The notes under the pieces were generated by a model. The model made no database searches. It was not told where the DNA came from and was given only the letters and a program-made list of their open reading frames with translations. Made by a program: the position numbers and the translations under genes. 64,000 nucleotides of DNA, from NCBI GenBank assembly GCA_011526085.1, contig WYBC01000022.1, forward strand, positions 1 to 64,000, given 5' to 3'. The first letter of the stretch is position 1. Each line of letters opens with the position of its first letter. Positions 19,743 through 28,742 of the stretch are shown here, piece by piece. The stretch comes from Lysobacter sp. GTDB taxonomy: Bacteria > Pseudomonadota > Gammaproteobacteria > Xanthomonadales > Xanthomonadaceae.

Positions 19743-20036
19743 ATGAAAACGTGGGTCTACTTTCTGCTGTGCGAGAACGACGCGCTGTACACGGGTACGG
19801 CGATCGACCCCCTGAGCAGGTTCAGGGCCCACTGCGCGGGGCGCGGGGCGCGGTTCACGAAAATGCGAAAGCCCATCCGGTTGCTCGGCGCATTCGTCTT
19901 CGAGAGCCGCGGCGAGGCGCTGTCGAACGAGTATCGGTTCAAGCGCCTGCCCGTTCTCGAAAAGCGCCGGCTCGCAGCGTTGGCCTCCGAGGACCCTGCC
20001 TGGCTCGCTTATCTCATGCAACACGAAACGGGATGA
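19743..20036 (+). CDS. GIY-YIG domain protein (UPF0213/YhbQ-like)
   Basis: 97 residues containing essentially only a GIY-YIG nuclease-type domain: VYFLLCENDALYTGTAIDP stands for the GIY...YIG elements, followed by RFRAHCAGRGARFTKMRKPI and a Glu/Asn helix (ALSNEYRFKRL). Small stand-alone proteins of this type are widespread, with poorly defined roles in DNA repair or nucleic acid cleavage. The ATG at 19743 was chosen by homology; the frame is open upstream through the DUF3817 remnant without a ribosome site. Confidence 0.88.
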   Translation: MKTWVYFLLCENDALYTGTAIDPLSRFRAHCAGRGARFTKMRKPIRLLGAFVFESRGEALSNEYRFKRLPVLEKRRLAALASEDPAWLAYLMQHETG

Positions 20037-20157
20037 GCAGGAGAACCGGGAGCCGCGCCGACTGTTTGACGACGCGAAAGATGTGCTCCCGGCTTATGGT
20101 CCCGCCAGACGCACAGCGCGGACCCCAATCAGGCGCAACCACCGATCACGGGATCGA

Positions 20158-20526
20158 TCAGACGACCCACCGCCATGCGTACCAGATCACCATCACGTTG
20201 AAGATGAAGCTGACGCCGATGAGGAAATTGTCGTAGGCGCCCTTGTAGGGCAGGCTGATGATGTTGAAGGGGATCACGATGCCGGCCACGATGATGTTCG
20301 TCCAGCGGGCGGCGGGATACGGCAGTATCAGACTCAGCACGATCATGAAGATGGGGACCAGCATGATCGCCGCGACGATCAACCAGATTTTCTCGGTGCC
20401 CGGCGTTTTTTCGTTGAGCATGCCCGGCGTGACGTGGCCCGCCAGAATCCGCAGCACGTCGCCCCAGAGATAGGTCAGCATCGTCGCGACCCACAGCCCC
20501 GAAAGCACAATCCTTGTCTCCAGCAT
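20158..20526 (-). CDS. Small integral membrane protein, DUF6326-like
   Basis: 122 residues with four predicted membrane helices, e.g. VLSGLWVATMLTYLWGDVL, LIVAAIMLVPIFMIVLSLIL, WTNIIVAGIVIPFNII and FLIGVSFIFNVMVIWYAW. The start ATG 20526 has GGGAGG nine bases upstream. The pattern recalls DUF6326, of unknown function. It is followed after 115 bases on the same strand by nothing recognised, and the YHS protein gene upstream is a separate unit. Confidence 0.8.
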   Translation of the reverse strand: MLETRIVLSGLWVATMLTYLWGDVLRILAGHVTPGMLNEKTPGTEKIWLIVAAIMLVPIFMIVLSLILPYPAARWTNIIVAGIVIPFNIISLPYKGAYDNFLIGVSFIFNVMVIWYAWRWVV

Positions 20527-20641
20527 CGTTCGCCTCCCTCCCCGAAGCCCGCGAGTTTACACCAGAGCCGAACGGGGCCGGATGCGTCGGGGGATGGCAA
20601 GGCGCTCGACGCCTCGGTCGATACGCCTTGCGGCGGCGGCG

Positions 20642-21118
20642 TCATTTGCCGGTTTCGTATGCGGCATGTTCGAGCATGCGCCACTGTTCGTCCGCCTTGC
20701 GGATATGGCCGGGGCGGTCCTCGTTCCAGGTCTTCTGCACCGGCAGGCTGTAATTCAGATAGAGCCTGCCGTCGACGATCGCGAAGGCCTGCGGGTCGGT
20801 CGAGACCTTGTAGCCCCGCGAGGTGCCGTAGGCGCAGAAACCGCCGTAGCGCGGGGCGTAACGCTCGGGATCGGCCGCGAACAGGGTGCGATTGGCCTCG
20901 CTGGCGAAGCGCCAGGTGGCGCCGTTCCAGGTCAGGGTGATGTCGGCCCGGCCGGGAACGGGTTTTGCCTGGGTGTGGTACGCGACCGGGTCGTAACCCC
21001 GGATGGCGCCGTCGGCGGTGACGAAGACCTCGTCGGCGGCGTTGGCCGACCGGAATCCGGCCACGACGGCGAGCGATGCCAGCGCGAGCAGCAGCGGCAG
21101 GGAAAAGCGGCGAAGCAT
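20642..21118 (-). CDS. Exported YHS domain protein
   Basis: 158 residues with a Sec signal peptide (MLRRFSLPLLLALASLAVVA, cleavage probably after SANA). The mature part carries the YHS-type motif set GYDPVAYHTQAKPVPG, WNGATWRFASEANRTLF and YAPRYGGFCAYG. Related periplasmic proteins bind metal or haem-type ligands through the conserved Tyr/His/Cys residues, but this is not established for this protein. The start ATG 21118 has a perfect AGGAGGT seven bases upstream, which excludes the longer frame to 21325. Confidence 0.9.
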   Translation of the reverse strand: MLRRFSLPLLLALASLAVVAGFRSANAADEVFVTADGAIRGYDPVAYHTQAKPVPGRADITLTWNGATWRFASEANRTLFAADPERYAPRYGGFCAYGTSRGYKVSTDPQAFAIVDGRLYLNYSLPVQKTWNEDRPGHIRKADEQWRMLEHAAYETGK

Positions 21119-21357
21119 GGGACACCTCCTGTTCGAACGATGGTCTCCACAAGAGGCGCGCAGCGCGCGAAGCGTTGCGCGTGCCCCGGATCGCGATGCG
21201 CCCGGGCGGCCTTTGCCGGAATGAAGTCCGGGAGATCGAAGACCGGGACACATGCTTTCGGACGAACGGTGCGACGGCCGCGCCCGACCGCCCCGCCTTT
21301 CCAGCCACGGCGCGATCGCACACACTGCATCTCCGCGTCCACGACATGCATCCCCCC

Positions 21358-22464
21358 ATGGCGATCACGCTCGATCATCTGCGCCGGCATGCGGTGGCGC
21401 GCACCCTGTTCAGGCCGACGACGCTCGCGCGGGCGATCGATCGGCTCGGGTTCGTGCAGGCCGATCCGATCCGCGCACCGGCGCGTGCGCAGGACCTGAC
21501 CCTGCGCCACCGCGTCGCCGGTTATCGCGCCGGCGATCTGGAACGCCGGTATCCGAAGCTGCCGATTGAGGAGGACTATTTCGTCAACTACGGCTTCCTG
21601 CCGCGCGCGCATCATGCGTTGATGCATCCGCGCACGCCGCGTGCGGCGTGGACGCCGGCGCGCTGGAAGCAGGCGCGTGCGGTGCTGGACTTCATCGCCG
21701 AGCGCGGCACGGCGCATCCGCGCGAGGTCGACGCGCATTTCGCGCACGGCAAGGTCGCCAACTGGTTCGGCGGTTCATCGAACGCGAGCACGCAGCTGCT
21801 CGACGCCATGCACTATCGCGGGATGTTGCGCGTGGCGCGTCGCGAGGGCGGCACGCGGGTGTACGCGCCTCGCGTCGGCGATGCCGCGCCAGTCGACGTC
21901 GATGTTGACGCCGACACCGTGCACGCACGCATGGATGCGCTGGTCGACCTCATCGTGGACAAGTACGCGCCCCTGCCCGCACCGAGCCTGGCGCAGCTCG
22001 TCCGTTTCCTCGGCGGCGGCGTGCCGCAGTGGGAAACGCAGCGCGCGGCGGCATTGACGCGCGCGAAACGGCGACTCGGCCAGGCGCGCGTGGACGGCAT
22101 CGACTGGTATTGGCCGATCGGCGAGAACCCCGCCGCGGCACGCTGGAAGCCCGACGACGCGGTGCGCCTGCTCACGCCGTTCGACCCGGTGGTCTGGGAC
22201 CGCCGGCGCTTCGAGACCCTGTGGGGCTGGACCTACCGCTTCGAGGCCTATACGCCCGCGCCGAAACGCAAGCTCGGCTACTACGCGCTGCCATTGCTGT
22301 GGCACGACCGCGTGATCGGCTGGGGCAACCTGAGCGTGCGCGAAGGCGAACTCGCGAGCGATTTCGGTTACATCGACGGCCGCGCGCCGCGAGACGCGGC
22401 GTTCCGCGCCGGACTGGACGCGGAACTGTCGCGGATGCGGCGCTTTCTCGCGCTGGAGGATTGA
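21358..22464 (+). CDS. YcaQ/HTH_42-like DNA glycosylase
   Basis: 368 residues. It aligns by eye with E. coli YcaQ, a winged-helix glycosylase that unhooks interstrand crosslinks: FVQADPIRAPARAQD contains the catalytic QxD, and the C-terminal block TPFDPVVWDRRR, YRFEAYTPAPKRKLGYYALP and VIGWGNL is nearly identical in pattern. Start ATG 21358; an in-frame ATG at 21346 is possible. It is cytoplasmic. No operon partner is evident. Confidence 0.88.
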   Translation: MAITLDHLRRHAVARTLFRPTTLARAIDRLGFVQADPIRAPARAQDLTLRHRVAGYRAGDLERRYPKLPIEEDYFVNYGFLPRAHHALMHPRTPRAAWTPARWKQARAVLDFIAERGTAHPREVDAHFAHGKVANWFGGSSNASTQLLDAMHYRGMLRVARREGGTRVYAPRVGDAAPVDVDVDADTVHARMDALVDLIVDKYAPLPAPSLAQLVRFLGGGVPQWETQRAAALTRAKRRLGQARVDGIDWYWPIGENPAAARWKPDDAVRLLTPFDPVVWDRRRFETLWGWTYRFEAYTPAPKRKLGYYALPLLWHDRVIGWGNLSVREGELASDFGYIDGRAPRDAAFRAGLDAELSRMRRFLALED

Positions 22465-22518
22465 ATCGCGCACCGGGTCCGATGGCGGCTGTCGCATCCG
22501 CCTGTCGGACGATCGCGA

Positions 22519-22686
22519 TCAACCCGACGGCTGTTCGCCGATCCGTGCGGCGGAAGCGGGCGTGAGGCGGCGCCGCAGCCAGGCCTTCAGCCACGTGAGC
22601 ATGGGCGACGTCGCCGGTGCCTCGGCCGAGGTGGACGCGACGGCGATGGCGAGCAGCGTGCGGTCGATCAGTGCGCGGTCGTACAT
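22519..22686 (-). CDS. Small 55-residue protein downstream of the desaturase gene
   Basis: An AGGAG sequence nine bases before the ATG supports real translation. The product starts MYDRALIDRTLLAIAVAST, has an Ala/Ser/Thr-rich middle and a basic helix (TWLKAWLRRRLTP). It begins 28 bases after the stop of the sterol-desaturase-like gene on the same strand, so the two are probably cotranscribed. The family is unknown; amphipathic ends suggest membrane association, which is inference. Confidence 0.5.
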   Translation of the reverse strand: MYDRALIDRTLLAIAVASTSAEAPATSPMLTWLKAWLRRRLTPASAARIGEQPSG

Positions 22687-22714
22687 GGGACGGGTCTCCT
22701 GTGGTCGATCGCGT

Positions 22715-23971
22715 TCAGTGACTGAGGCCGATGCGGTTCGGCGGCTCGTAGGACGTGTGGGCGAACAGGATCTTCGGCCAGGTCCGCAGCGGGTTCGCGC
22801 GCAACTCGAGCGCCATGCGCAGCGGCGGAAGCAGCAGGTAACGCACCGGGTTCACGCAGGCGTCGGCGTGCGGATCGAACAGGCCGGTCTCCGGAATGTG
22901 CGCGGTGGGTTCGACATAGGTGCCGAACAGCCGATCCCACAGCGTCAACCGCGCGCCGAAGTTGCAGCCGGTGCCGTGCGGTCCTTCGCTCTCGCGGGCG
23001 TGATGCATGAAATGCACGCCGACGGTCACGAACAGCAGGCGCAGCGACCTGAGCGCCTTCGACTTCGACTCCAGCTGATACATCGCCGGCGAATGCGAGG
23101 GGTCGGTCCAGGTGTCGATCAGCATCAACACCACCAGCGCGATGCCGGCCGAGGCGATGTCGGTGGTGAACAGCTTGGACAGCAGCGGCAACAGCAGCAG
23201 CGAGAGCGCGCCGGACGCCTGCAGCAGCTTGAACGGCGGCTCGATCGCCGTGGTGAGCTGGGACAGACTGCGGTTGCGGTGATGATAGATATGGCCGAGA
23301 TACCAGAAGAAGCGGTTGCCGTGGCACAGCCGGTGCGACCAGTAGAAGCAGAAGTCGCCGATCAGGGCCGCCAGCACCAGCGCCAGCGCGCCGTGCAGAT
23401 CGATCAGGGTGGGCACGCGCGCGAGCAGGGCATCGTATGCCTGCATGGCCGCGTCGATGGGCAGGTGCAGCAGGGCCAGGCCGCCCAGCGCGATGAAGAT
23501 CGCATTGACGATGGAAACATTGATCATCGATTCCCAGTCGAACGGTTTGCCGGTGATGCGCTCGTAGAGCGCCATGTCGAGCAGCCCGACCAGGATCACG
23601 AAACCGGCGCGCGCGACCGCCAGCCACAGCAGCAGGCGCGCCATCGAGCCGTCCACGTCGGCGAGGCCGAGGTCGGCGACCATGTAGAACACGCGCACCG
23701 CGTCCGCGCCGGTCAATGCGCCGATGTCGGAAACGATGTCCTGCGGCCACAGCCACAGCGCGATGCCCGCGAGCGACGCCAGCGCCAGCCACAGCCGCTG
23801 CGCGCCGCTGCGGGCGAAGCGGATGTCCGCGTGCCACAGCCGCTGCAGCGCCACGCCGATGCGATGCAGGGCGCGCTGCGCCGGGCCCGGCGCTTGCGAT
23901 GGAACGGCATCCGGACCTGGACCGCGATTCGCGGTGTCGATGCCTGCGATCTCGATATCGAACTCGTGCAT
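22715..23971 (-). CDS. Sterol desaturase / fatty acid hydroxylase superfamily protein
   Basis: 418 residues, integral membrane di-iron oxygenase. The eight-His pattern is present: SHRLCHGN, LGHIYHHRNRS and later VHFMHHARES, between hydrophobic segments (e.g. LWLALASLAGIALWLW). Substrate is unknown; family members hydroxylate or desaturate sterols, carotenoids or fatty acyl chains. The start ATG 23971 has AGGAG ahead of an eight-base spacer; the frame is open further upstream to 24334, but that part lies in the divergent intergenic region. A 55-residue gene follows. Confidence 0.88.
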   Translation of the reverse strand: MHEFDIEIAGIDTANRGPGPDAVPSQAPGPAQRALHRIGVALQRLWHADIRFARSGAQRLWLALASLAGIALWLWPQDIVSDIGALTGADAVRVFYMVADLGLADVDGSMARLLLWLAVARAGFVILVGLLDMALYERITGKPFDWESMINVSIVNAIFIALGGLALLHLPIDAAMQAYDALLARVPTLIDLHGALALVLAALIGDFCFYWSHRLCHGNRFFWYLGHIYHHRNRSLSQLTTAIEPPFKLLQASGALSLLLLPLLSKLFTTDIASAGIALVVLMLIDTWTDPSHSPAMYQLESKSKALRSLRLLFVTVGVHFMHHARESEGPHGTGCNFGARLTLWDRLFGTYVEPTAHIPETGLFDPHADACVNPVRYLLLPPLRMALELRANPLRTWPKILFAHTSYEPPNRIGLSH

Positions 23972-24323
23972 GTCGGCGACTCCTGTCTGATGCCCCGCGT
24001 TCTTGTGATGGCGCGAGTGCGTTGTTGCCTCCCGGACGCGACCATACATCGAAAATGTTGCGGCGCAACATCCATCGCGCGAAATCGTGCATGAAAACGA
24101 CGCCATCGATCCCGACGACGCGCGCATGCGCCGTGACATCGCGCGTCGAGCGATCCGATCGCGCAGAAGCGCACGATGCGATGCGCGCGCATGAAAACGA
24201 ATACATCGGCAACGGTCGCACGACGCCGGAGCACGCCGGCTATCCTGCGCGGACAGTGACGCCCGGACGATCGCGGTGCGCACAGCGCATTTTCTCCGCC
24301 GGCCGCACACGTTCACCCTCCGC
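23972..24323. other. Divergent intergenic region
   Basis: 352 bases between the divergent desaturase and DUF1993 genes. Open frames here are extensions of neighbouring frames without ribosome sites. A run with several gcgcgc/cgatgcg repeats is visible, but no clear promoter or structured RNA. Confidence 0.4.
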
Positions 24324-24917
24324 ATGCGCGACACCGCCCTTCCGCCGCTCTACACCGCGTCCGTGCCGGTCTTCCTGCAGGCGCTGCAGCGCCTGCGCGA
24401 CTGGCTCGCGCTGGCGGACGCGCACGCGGCGCACGCCGGCATCGCGGCCGATGCGACGATGCGCGCGCGGCCCGCGGCCGACATGTTTCCGTTCGGGGTG
24501 CAGGCGCAGATCGTGGTCAATTTCACCCTGCGCGCGGCCTTCCCGCTGGCCGGACAGGCGCGACCCGACTACGGCGATTTTCCGGACGATCCCGAAGGCC
24601 TGCGCGCGCGCATCGCGCGCGCGGTCGCGCTGCTGCGCACGCTGGATCCGCAGGCGTTCGCCGGCGCCGAGGACCGTCGGGTGAGCGACCGCGCCGGCGA
24701 GGCGGACGTGAACCTGCCGGGAGATCTCTTCCTCCGCGACTACGCCCTGCCCAATCTGTATTTCCATCTCACCGCCGCCTACATCGCCCTGCGCGGCGCC
24801 GGTGTGCCCCTGGGCAAGGCCGATTTCGATGGTCTGCACGCGTATCCGCCGATACCGGGGCGCATCGCCGCCGCTCAGGGTCCCATTCAGGGCCCCACTC
24901 AGGGTAACCAGGCGTAG
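24324..24917 (+). CDS. DUF1993 family protein
   Basis: 197 residues. The family pattern is clear: LYTASVPVFLQALQRL at the N-terminus, PADMFPFGVQAQIVVNF, then FAGAEDRRV and YALPNLYFHLTAAYIALRGAGVPLGKADF. These are helical DinB-like proteins of unknown function. ATG 24324 is preferred over an upstream GTG at 24276. The gene overlaps the 3' end of the convergent DUF5916 gene by 19 bases; the last residues (GPIQGPTQGNQA) look like a recent C-terminal extension. Confidence 0.88.
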   Translation: MRDTALPPLYTASVPVFLQALQRLRDWLALADAHAAHAGIAADATMRARPAADMFPFGVQAQIVVNFTLRAAFPLAGQARPDYGDFPDDPEGLRARIARAVALLRTLDPQAFAGAEDRRVSDRAGEADVNLPGDLFLRDYALPNLYFHLTAAYIALRGAGVPLGKADFDGLHAYPPIPGRIAAAQGPIQGPTQGNQA

Positions 24918-27232
24918 CTGATCTTCAGGAACAGATTGCGGCTGCGGTCGGTCAGCCCATCGGTGCGTTCGTCGGAGAAGCCGCCGTGCGCGTAGCCCGC
25001 GTACAGACCGGTGCGCGGGTCGATCCGATACGAATAGATCAGCTGCGCACCGATCTCGCGCGTCCGCGATTGCACCGGGTCGACGTAGCGCGCGCGATCG
25101 CGGCGCACATCGATGCCCTGCATCGACAGCCGCAGGCGCTGCCGCGTGTCGAACTGCCAGCTCAGGCGCAGGTCCAGCACCTGGGCGTCGAACGCCACGC
25201 CGCCGTCGCGGCGCAGCCGCTGTCGCAGATGATTCAGACTCAGGTTCACGCCGCGTCCCGCATCCAGCACCAGCGCGGGCTGCCATTCCTGCACCTGTCC
25301 GGTGCGCGCGGCGACCAGATCCAGCTGCTCGCCCGCACGCAGCGTCAGCGCGAGTTTCAGGCCCGTGCGTGCGGTGAGCGCGGCCGAGGCGACGCCCCAA
25401 CGCTCATCGAACAGGCGGCCGCCCCAGGCGCGGGTGCGCGTGAGCGCGGACAGCGCATAGGTCGCCTGCAGCGGACCTGAGACGCTCAGCCCGGCTTCGG
25501 CCTGACGTTCGAGCAGGCCGCCATCCTCGCCGTGCGACATGCGCCAGTCGCTGCTGAGCACGATCTTGTTGAACGCGGCGTCCGGCGCGCCGTACCAGCT
25601 CCGGCTTCCGCCCAATGCGGTGCGGCGGAAGCCGACCTGTCCGATGAAGCCGAGGTCCGCGGCGAAACCGCTGCCGATCCGGGTGTGGTTGAGGCGCGCG
25701 GTCCAGCGGCTGTCGCTGTAGCGATATTCCGCCACGCCGGCATCGCCGGCCACGCGCGTGTCGCCGGCGCGCAGGCCCGCGGGATAGCGCGATTCGCTGC
25801 GCAACCACTGCGCATCGACCGTGTGCACGCCCCGCAGCCAGCGCAGATCCGCGCCGACCAGCGCATTGCGGTAATCCTCGCCCTGTCGATACGTGCCGAT
25901 GGCCCCGAAGCTCGCGCGCCCTGCGATGTCGTAGCGATAGCGGCCGATCAGGGCGTCGTTGGGCGTTTCCAGCACGCGCAGCGCCGAGCCGAGCACACCC
26001 GGCAGCAGCAGCGTGGTCACCGCATCGCGCGCCACCACCGCGCTGTAGGCGTGTCGACCGCTGCGCCCCGTCGCACGCAGGCCGACATCGGGATCGGCGA
26101 TCTGCCGGGTGTAGATCGCGTTCAACGGCATGTTGAAGTAGTCCGAGCCCTCCAGAAAGAACGGTCGCTTTTCCGGAAAGAACAGCGCGAAGTTGGAGGT
26201 CGGATCCAGGCGCGCGCTGTCCGATTCCACCTGCGAGAAGTCAGGATTCAGCGTGCCGCCGAGGGCGAGACTGGGGCTGGGCGTCCAGGCCACGTCCAGC
26301 CCGGGCTCCACCTGCATGCCGTCGATCTCCCGCCACGCACCCGGCTCCCGCCGCTGCGCGTAGCCGAGGGTCAGGGTCGGCACGATCTCCAGATCGCGGC
26401 CGCCGCGGATCCCGCGCGGCGCTTCGAGTTTGCCCATGGTGCAGAGGTTGCAGGCCGCGCCGCGCGGGCGCGGTGCGTCGAAATAGACGTAGAGGTAATC
26501 GCGCGGGCGGATCCGCATCAGCCGCATGCCCCAGCGACGCGGCACGTGTCCATCCGGAAAGCGCAGGGTCGAGAACGGAATCCGCATCTCGGTCTCGAAG
26601 CCGTTGCCGGTGATCCGGCCGGCGCTGCTCCACAGGCCGTCCCAGGACGCATCGCCGACATTCCGGGTTTCGTCGAACAGGCCGTCGGCCTGCACGCCGA
26701 GCGGATTGACGAACATCTCGTAGGCGCGGCGCTGGTCGTCGAAGGTGTCGATCTGGATGCCGACGAAATCGTCCTCGTACAGCGCGTCGCGGTCGCGCAG
26801 GAAGGCGCGGATCGCTGCGGGATCCGGATCCTCCGCGCGAAAGGCCAGATACAGCGCGTCGACGGTGTGGAACAGCAGCGCGGTGGTGCGCACGCCGGCG
26901 GCGCTGTTGTCGCCCGGGTTGTTCTCGTACGCCAGTTCGACCCGGGTGGCGGTGGCCCAGGCGGCCTCGTCGAGACGGCCATCCACGATCACGGCAGGGT
27001 CGCGCGCCGCCGCGGCATCGCCACCGAGATCGGCGATCTCCAATGCCGGCCCCGCCTGCGCCACGGTCGCGGCGCAGGCCAGCCACACGCAGGCGAACCA
27101 TGTCAGCAACGAGGATGCGCGAAACGAACGCGCGCGGCGGCCGCGCACGCGCGTGCCGGGTGGTCGCATCGGCGATGCGGCGTGCGGGCATGCGCCGGTC
27201 GGCACGCCGGCGGGCAGGAGATCCGTGTCCAT
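24899..27232 (-). CDS. DUF5916 protein with CBM9-like N-terminal domain, outer-membrane type
   Basis: 777 residues. A signal segment (LLTWFACVWLACAATVAQA) precedes a CBM9-like beta-sandwich with VIVDGRLDEAAWATA, TALLFHTVDALYLAFRAED, DDFVGIQIDTFDDQRRAYEM and FETEMRIPFSTLRFP. The remaining 550 residues are DUF5916, rich in alternating aromatic strands and ending in a Trp-Leu-Pro C-terminus, consistent with an outer-membrane barrel. Members are common in Xanthomonadaceae and Bacteroidetes; the role is unknown, possibly carbohydrate or polymer handling. The long N-terminal region before the signal may be overcalled; Met at MRPPGTR is an alternative start. Confidence 0.85.
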   Translation of the reverse strand: MDTDLLPAGVPTGACPHAASPMRPPGTRVRGRRARSFRASSLLTWFACVWLACAATVAQAGPALEIADLGGDAAAARDPAVIVDGRLDEAAWATATRVELAYENNPGDNSAAGVRTTALLFHTVDALYLAFRAEDPDPAAIRAFLRDRDALYEDDFVGIQIDTFDDQRRAYEMFVNPLGVQADGLFDETRNVGDASWDGLWSSAGRITGNGFETEMRIPFSTLRFPDGHVPRRWGMRLMRIRPRDYLYVYFDAPRPRGAACNLCTMGKLEAPRGIRGGRDLEIVPTLTLGYAQRREPGAWREIDGMQVEPGLDVAWTPSPSLALGGTLNPDFSQVESDSARLDPTSNFALFFPEKRPFFLEGSDYFNMPLNAIYTRQIADPDVGLRATGRSGRHAYSAVVARDAVTTLLLPGVLGSALRVLETPNDALIGRYRYDIAGRASFGAIGTYRQGEDYRNALVGADLRWLRGVHTVDAQWLRSESRYPAGLRAGDTRVAGDAGVAEYRYSDSRWTARLNHTRIGSGFAADLGFIGQVGFRRTALGGSRSWYGAPDAAFNKIVLSSDWRMSHGEDGGLLERQAEAGLSVSGPLQATYALSALTRTRAWGGRLFDERWGVASAALTARTGLKLALTLRAGEQLDLVAARTGQVQEWQPALVLDAGRGVNLSLNHLRQRLRRDGGVAFDAQVLDLRLSWQFDTRQRLRLSMQGIDVRRDRARYVDPVQSRTREIGAQLIYSYRIDPRTGLYAGYAHGGFSDERTDGLTDRSRNLFLKISYAWLP

Positions 27233-27474
27233 GCAGCCAGCCTAGCCGCTCGGCGCTGCGCTGTGTCGTCGACGAAATCGTATTCGCAACGATGCATACC
27301 CGATCGCGGCAACGCATTCGACCGTTGGTCGGCGCGATGGCGGGTCTGGACACGCCGCTGCGACGGAAGGAAGCGGGATGGTCGCATCGCATGGGCGCCC
27401 TCCCCGCGTCGCTGCGTGCGAAGGGCGACGCATGGCTTCAATTCCCTTCCCTTCCGATCGAGAGGATCTCCGTC

Positions 27475-28017
27475 ATGAATACACCACGTATCGCCGCCAG
27501 CCTGCTGCTGGCACTCGGCGCACTGCTGCCGCCGCTCGCGACCGCCGACGATGTCGCCGTCCAGACCAACACCGGCGGCATCCCGATTCCGGTGGGGCCG
27601 GCCGATGTCGAGTTCATCGCCAAGACCATCGCCACCACCGGTCCGCGCACGCTGCTGATCCACTATGCCGCCGAATGCCAGGTGGTGCGCGGCCACGTCG
27701 AGTACGACATCGTGGTGAGCCGCGACTTCCTCACCCTCACCGCACGCCAGGCCGCGCCGACCAACGACACGCTGAGCGCGCTGTGCTCCAACGATGGCGC
27801 GTCCGCCGAAAGCAACCTGCGCGCCGCGAGCGTGGGCACGGTGGTCGCCTGCACGGTGGACGCCGCGGCGAATTACACCGTGCGCGTCCGTGGCCATGTC
27901 GAAGGCCCCGGGCTGGTGGGCGCCGGCATGGTCGACGATCAATCGCTGGTGATCGAAGAACGCGCGTTCTCGTCGGGCGTCCCGGCCTGCGTCAACGCCC
28001 TGATCGGATCGCAGTAG
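27475..28017 (+). CDS. Hypothetical exported protein
   Basis: 180 residues with a clear Sec signal peptide (MNTPRIAASLLLALGALLPP, cleavage near ATA-DD). The mature protein has about four Cys and beta-rich sequence (TLLIHYAAECQVVRGHVEYDI, GTVVACTVDAAANYTVRV). I do not recognise a family. GAGAGGAT about eight bases before the ATG 27475 supports this start over the longer frame. Monocistronic by appearance. Confidence 0.8.
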   Translation: MNTPRIAASLLLALGALLPPLATADDVAVQTNTGGIPIPVGPADVEFIAKTIATTGPRTLLIHYAAECQVVRGHVEYDIVVSRDFLTLTARQAAPTNDTLSALCSNDGASAESNLRAASVGTVVACTVDAAANYTVRVRGHVEGPGLVGAGMVDDQSLVIEERAFSSGVPACVNALIGSQ

Positions 28018-28184
28018 ACGGCGATGCGTCCGGCGTGCGCCGAATGCACGCCGGACGATGGATTCTGCACGATCCACACCGCATTCCGCACACGATGAAA
28101 CGCAACTGACCGCCCCTGCGCGATTTCACTTTCCGTTGATGTTGCGATGCCGATACTCGGCACTCCCCACCGCAGGAGACGCCC

Positions 28185-28649
28185 ATGCGTCGCACGACCC
28201 ACAACACGACTGCACATGCCACTGTCCGCCGCGCGCTGTTGCGCACCGGCATGTTCGCTTCGCTGGCGTTCGCAGGCGCCGCCGCCGCACAGGATGCCCT
28301 CACCGAGGCGCAGGTGAAGGCGATGCTCGAAGCGCAGGGGTACACGCGCATCAACGACGTGAAATTCAAGGACGGCACGTGGAAGGCCGACGCGCGCAGC
28401 GCCGACGGCAATCGCGTCGACCTGCGCGTCGATGCCGCCACCGGCAAGGTCTATCCGGACACCCAGGTCTCGAACCTGAGCAAGGCCGACGTGGAGGCGA
28501 AGCTCGCCGCGGCCGGCTATGTCGACGTGCACGATCTGGATTTCCGCAACGGCGTGTGGACCGCGGAAGCCGAGAACGACAGCGGCAAGGACTTCGAACT
28601 GCGCATCGATGCCGCGACCGGCAACATCATCGGCAAGCGCAAGGATTGA
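28185..28649 (+). CDS. Exported protein with two PepSY-like repeats
   Basis: 154 residues. A signal peptide ends near AGAAAAQ (residue 36). Two similar units follow: ALTEAQVKAMLEAQGYTRIN ... GNRVDLRVDAATGKVY, and LSKADVEAKLAAAGYVDVHD ... FELRIDAATGNIIG, each matching the PepSY pattern. Such periplasmic domains often act as inhibitors or sensors. AGGAGA nine bases before the ATG supports the start. A strong hairpin lies 27 bases after the stop. Confidence 0.85.
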   Translation: MRRTTHNTTAHATVRRALLRTGMFASLAFAGAAAAQDALTEAQVKAMLEAQGYTRINDVKFKDGTWKADARSADGNRVDLRVDAATGKVYPDTQVSNLSKADVEAKLAAAGYVDVHDLDFRNGVWTAEAENDSGKDFELRIDAATGNIIGKRKD

Positions 28650-28675
28650 GGTCGCGCGGAAGCGCGGCTTTCCCG

Positions 28676-28704
28676 CCTTCATCCGCCCTAAGGGCGGATG
28701 AAGG
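28676..28704. terminator. 13-bp stem hairpin between convergent genes
   Basis: Arms ccttcatccgccc (28676-28688) and gggcggatgaagg (28692-28704) pair perfectly around a TAA loop. It sits between the convergent PepSY gene (ends 28649) and the 28743-30506 gene and probably terminates both. Confidence 0.75.
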
Positions 28705-28742
28705 ATGGTATTGACGGACGATCCCCGGAAACGGCGAACGCT

